The position numbers and the translations under genes were made by a program. 15,908 nucleotides of DNA, taken from contig PKWK01000374.1 in assembly GCA_003133205.1 (NCBI GenBank), positions 1 to 15,908 of the forward strand, in the 5' to 3' direction. Each line of letters starts with the position of its first letter. The first letter of the stretch is position 1. Shown piece by piece: positions 14,708 through 15,908 of the stretch. This DNA comes from Granulicella sp. (GTDB lineage Bacteria > Acidobacteriota > Terriglobia > Terriglobales > Acidobacteriaceae). Below the pieces are notes generated by a model. The model saw only the letters and a list, made by a program, of their open reading frames with translations. It was not told the DNA's origin and searched no databases.

Positions 14708-15103
14708 ATGGCGGATTTGATTCAGTACTACGGAACCGGGCGTCGCAAGTCTTCGATTGCGCGTGTGTTTCTACGTCCCGGCAGCGGCAAGTTCACGGTC
14801 AACAAGAAGGAATGCGATGTGTACTTTGTGACCGCGCAGCAGCGGGCTGCGGCCAAGCGCTCGCTGGGCATTGCGGACATCGGCGAGACCTTCGATGTGA
14901 TCACCACTGTCAAAGGCGGCGGCGTGATGGGTCAGGCCGACGCGGTCAAGTTGGGCATCGCGCGCGCGCTGATGATCTTCAACCCTGAGCTGAGGAAGAC
15001 GCTCAAGGCCGAGGGACTCGTCACCCGCGATTCGCGCGGCAAGGAACGCAAGAAGTACGGGCAGAAGGGCGCTCGCGCACGGTTCCAGTTCTCGAAGCGC
15101 TAG
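14708..15103 (+). CDS. rpsI: 30S ribosomal protein S9
   Basis: S9 sits in the small-subunit head, and its C-terminal tail reaches toward the P-site tRNA. The 131 residues fit the family. Marks are [19 protein letters not shown] (7-25), [19 protein letters not shown] (70-88) and the basic end [19 protein letters not shown] with the conserved terminal Lys-Arg. AAGGAG at 14698-14703 is 4 bases before ATG 14708. It forms the conserved rplM-rpsI pair with the preceding gene and is followed by a 138-base structured gap before rpsB. Confidence 0.98.
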   Translation: MADLIQYYGTGRRKSSIARVFLRPGSGKFTVNKKECDVYFVTAQQRAAAKRSLGIADIGETFDVITTVKGGGVMGQADAVKLGIARALMIFNPELRKTLKAEGLVTRDSRGKERKKYGQKGARARFQFSKR

Positions 15104-15138
15104 TTGCTGGTTGTTGGTTATTGAAATACGAGCATCAC

Positions 15139-15225
15139 CCCCGGACTGGAGACGGTCCGGGGCACGGAGTCAAATCTCCCTTACGAGGGATTAATCCAGG
15201 CACCAGCGAGCATACCTGGCTGCCT
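15139..15225 (+). promoter_or_regulatory. Structured leader region upstream of rpsB
   Basis: Three stems follow one another: CCCCGGAC (15139-15146) with GTCCGGGG (15155-15162), a perfect 8-bp stem; GGAG/CTCC at about 15166-15179; and AGGCACCAG (15198-15206) with CTGG-C-TGCCT (15216-15225), with one bulged base. The ribosome site starts 5 bases later. No T tract follows the first stem. The layout fits a 5' leader controlling rpsB, as rpsB leaders do in other bacteria. Assignment to a known family is not claimed. Confidence 0.5.
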
Positions 15226-15230
15226 TAACC

Positions 15231-15236
15231 AAGGAG
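15231..15236 (+). promoter_or_regulatory. Shine-Dalgarno that selects the TTG start of rpsB
   Basis: AAGGAG at 15231-15236 is 5 bases before TTG 15242. The in-frame ATG at 15257 would be 20 bases away and would remove the conserved start ANIT, so TTG is preferred. Confidence 0.75.
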
Positions 15237-15241
15237 ATACA

Positions 15242-15908
<667 letters not shown>

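Overview
The window reads as chromosomal DNA of a GC-rich Gram-negative bacterium, most likely an acidobacterium (Terriglobia: Granulicella, Edaphobacter or Terriglobus type). This placement is inferred from a very large TonB-dependent receptor with an N-terminal carboxypeptidase-regulatory-like domain, a gene type greatly expanded in that group, and from the overall style of the ribosomal and envelope proteins. It was not checked by any search.

Layout, left to right. (1) 83-574: a short RodZ-like protein with a cytoplasmic helix-turn-helix and one membrane span. (2) 770-4555: a 1261-residue Oar-like TonB-dependent receptor, closed by a textbook intrinsic terminator. (3) 4799-5968: metK (S-adenosylmethionine synthetase) with a TTG start, a plausible sigma70 promoter and a hairpin terminator. 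(4) 6136-10241: three same-strand genes for an AmpG-like MFS permease, a transglutaminase-like protein and a GT-C membrane glycosyltransferase. The last two are 31 bases apart and probably co-transcribed. A 9-bp perfect dyad lies upstream of the permease. (5) 10242-11085: an 844-base gene-poor gap with an AT-rich patch, a possible orphan promoter and a long imperfect fold-back inverted repeat. (6) 11086-12681, minus strand: a secreted arylsulfate sulfotransferase. (7) 12682-14177: mostly non-coding, holding two small adjacent unrecognised ORFs. (8) 14178 to the right edge: the conserved translation block rplM - rpsI - rpsB, with rpsB cut by the window end and hairpins in both intergenic leaders.

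Functionally the window mixes housekeeping genes (metK, rplM, rpsI, rpsB) with envelope and uptake genes: outer-membrane receptor, PAT-type permease, GT-C glycosyltransferase, periplasmic sulfotransferase. I found no CRISPR array, tRNA, rRNA, insertion sequence with a transposase, or phage gene.

I did not find a convincing new multi-gene system. The best leads are the fold-back repeat with an orphan promoter in the 10.2-11.1 kb gap, the transglutaminase-like protein with Ser where the catalytic His is expected, the small two-ORF cassette at 13.1-13.55 kb, the palindrome before the permease gene, and the structured rpsB leader.
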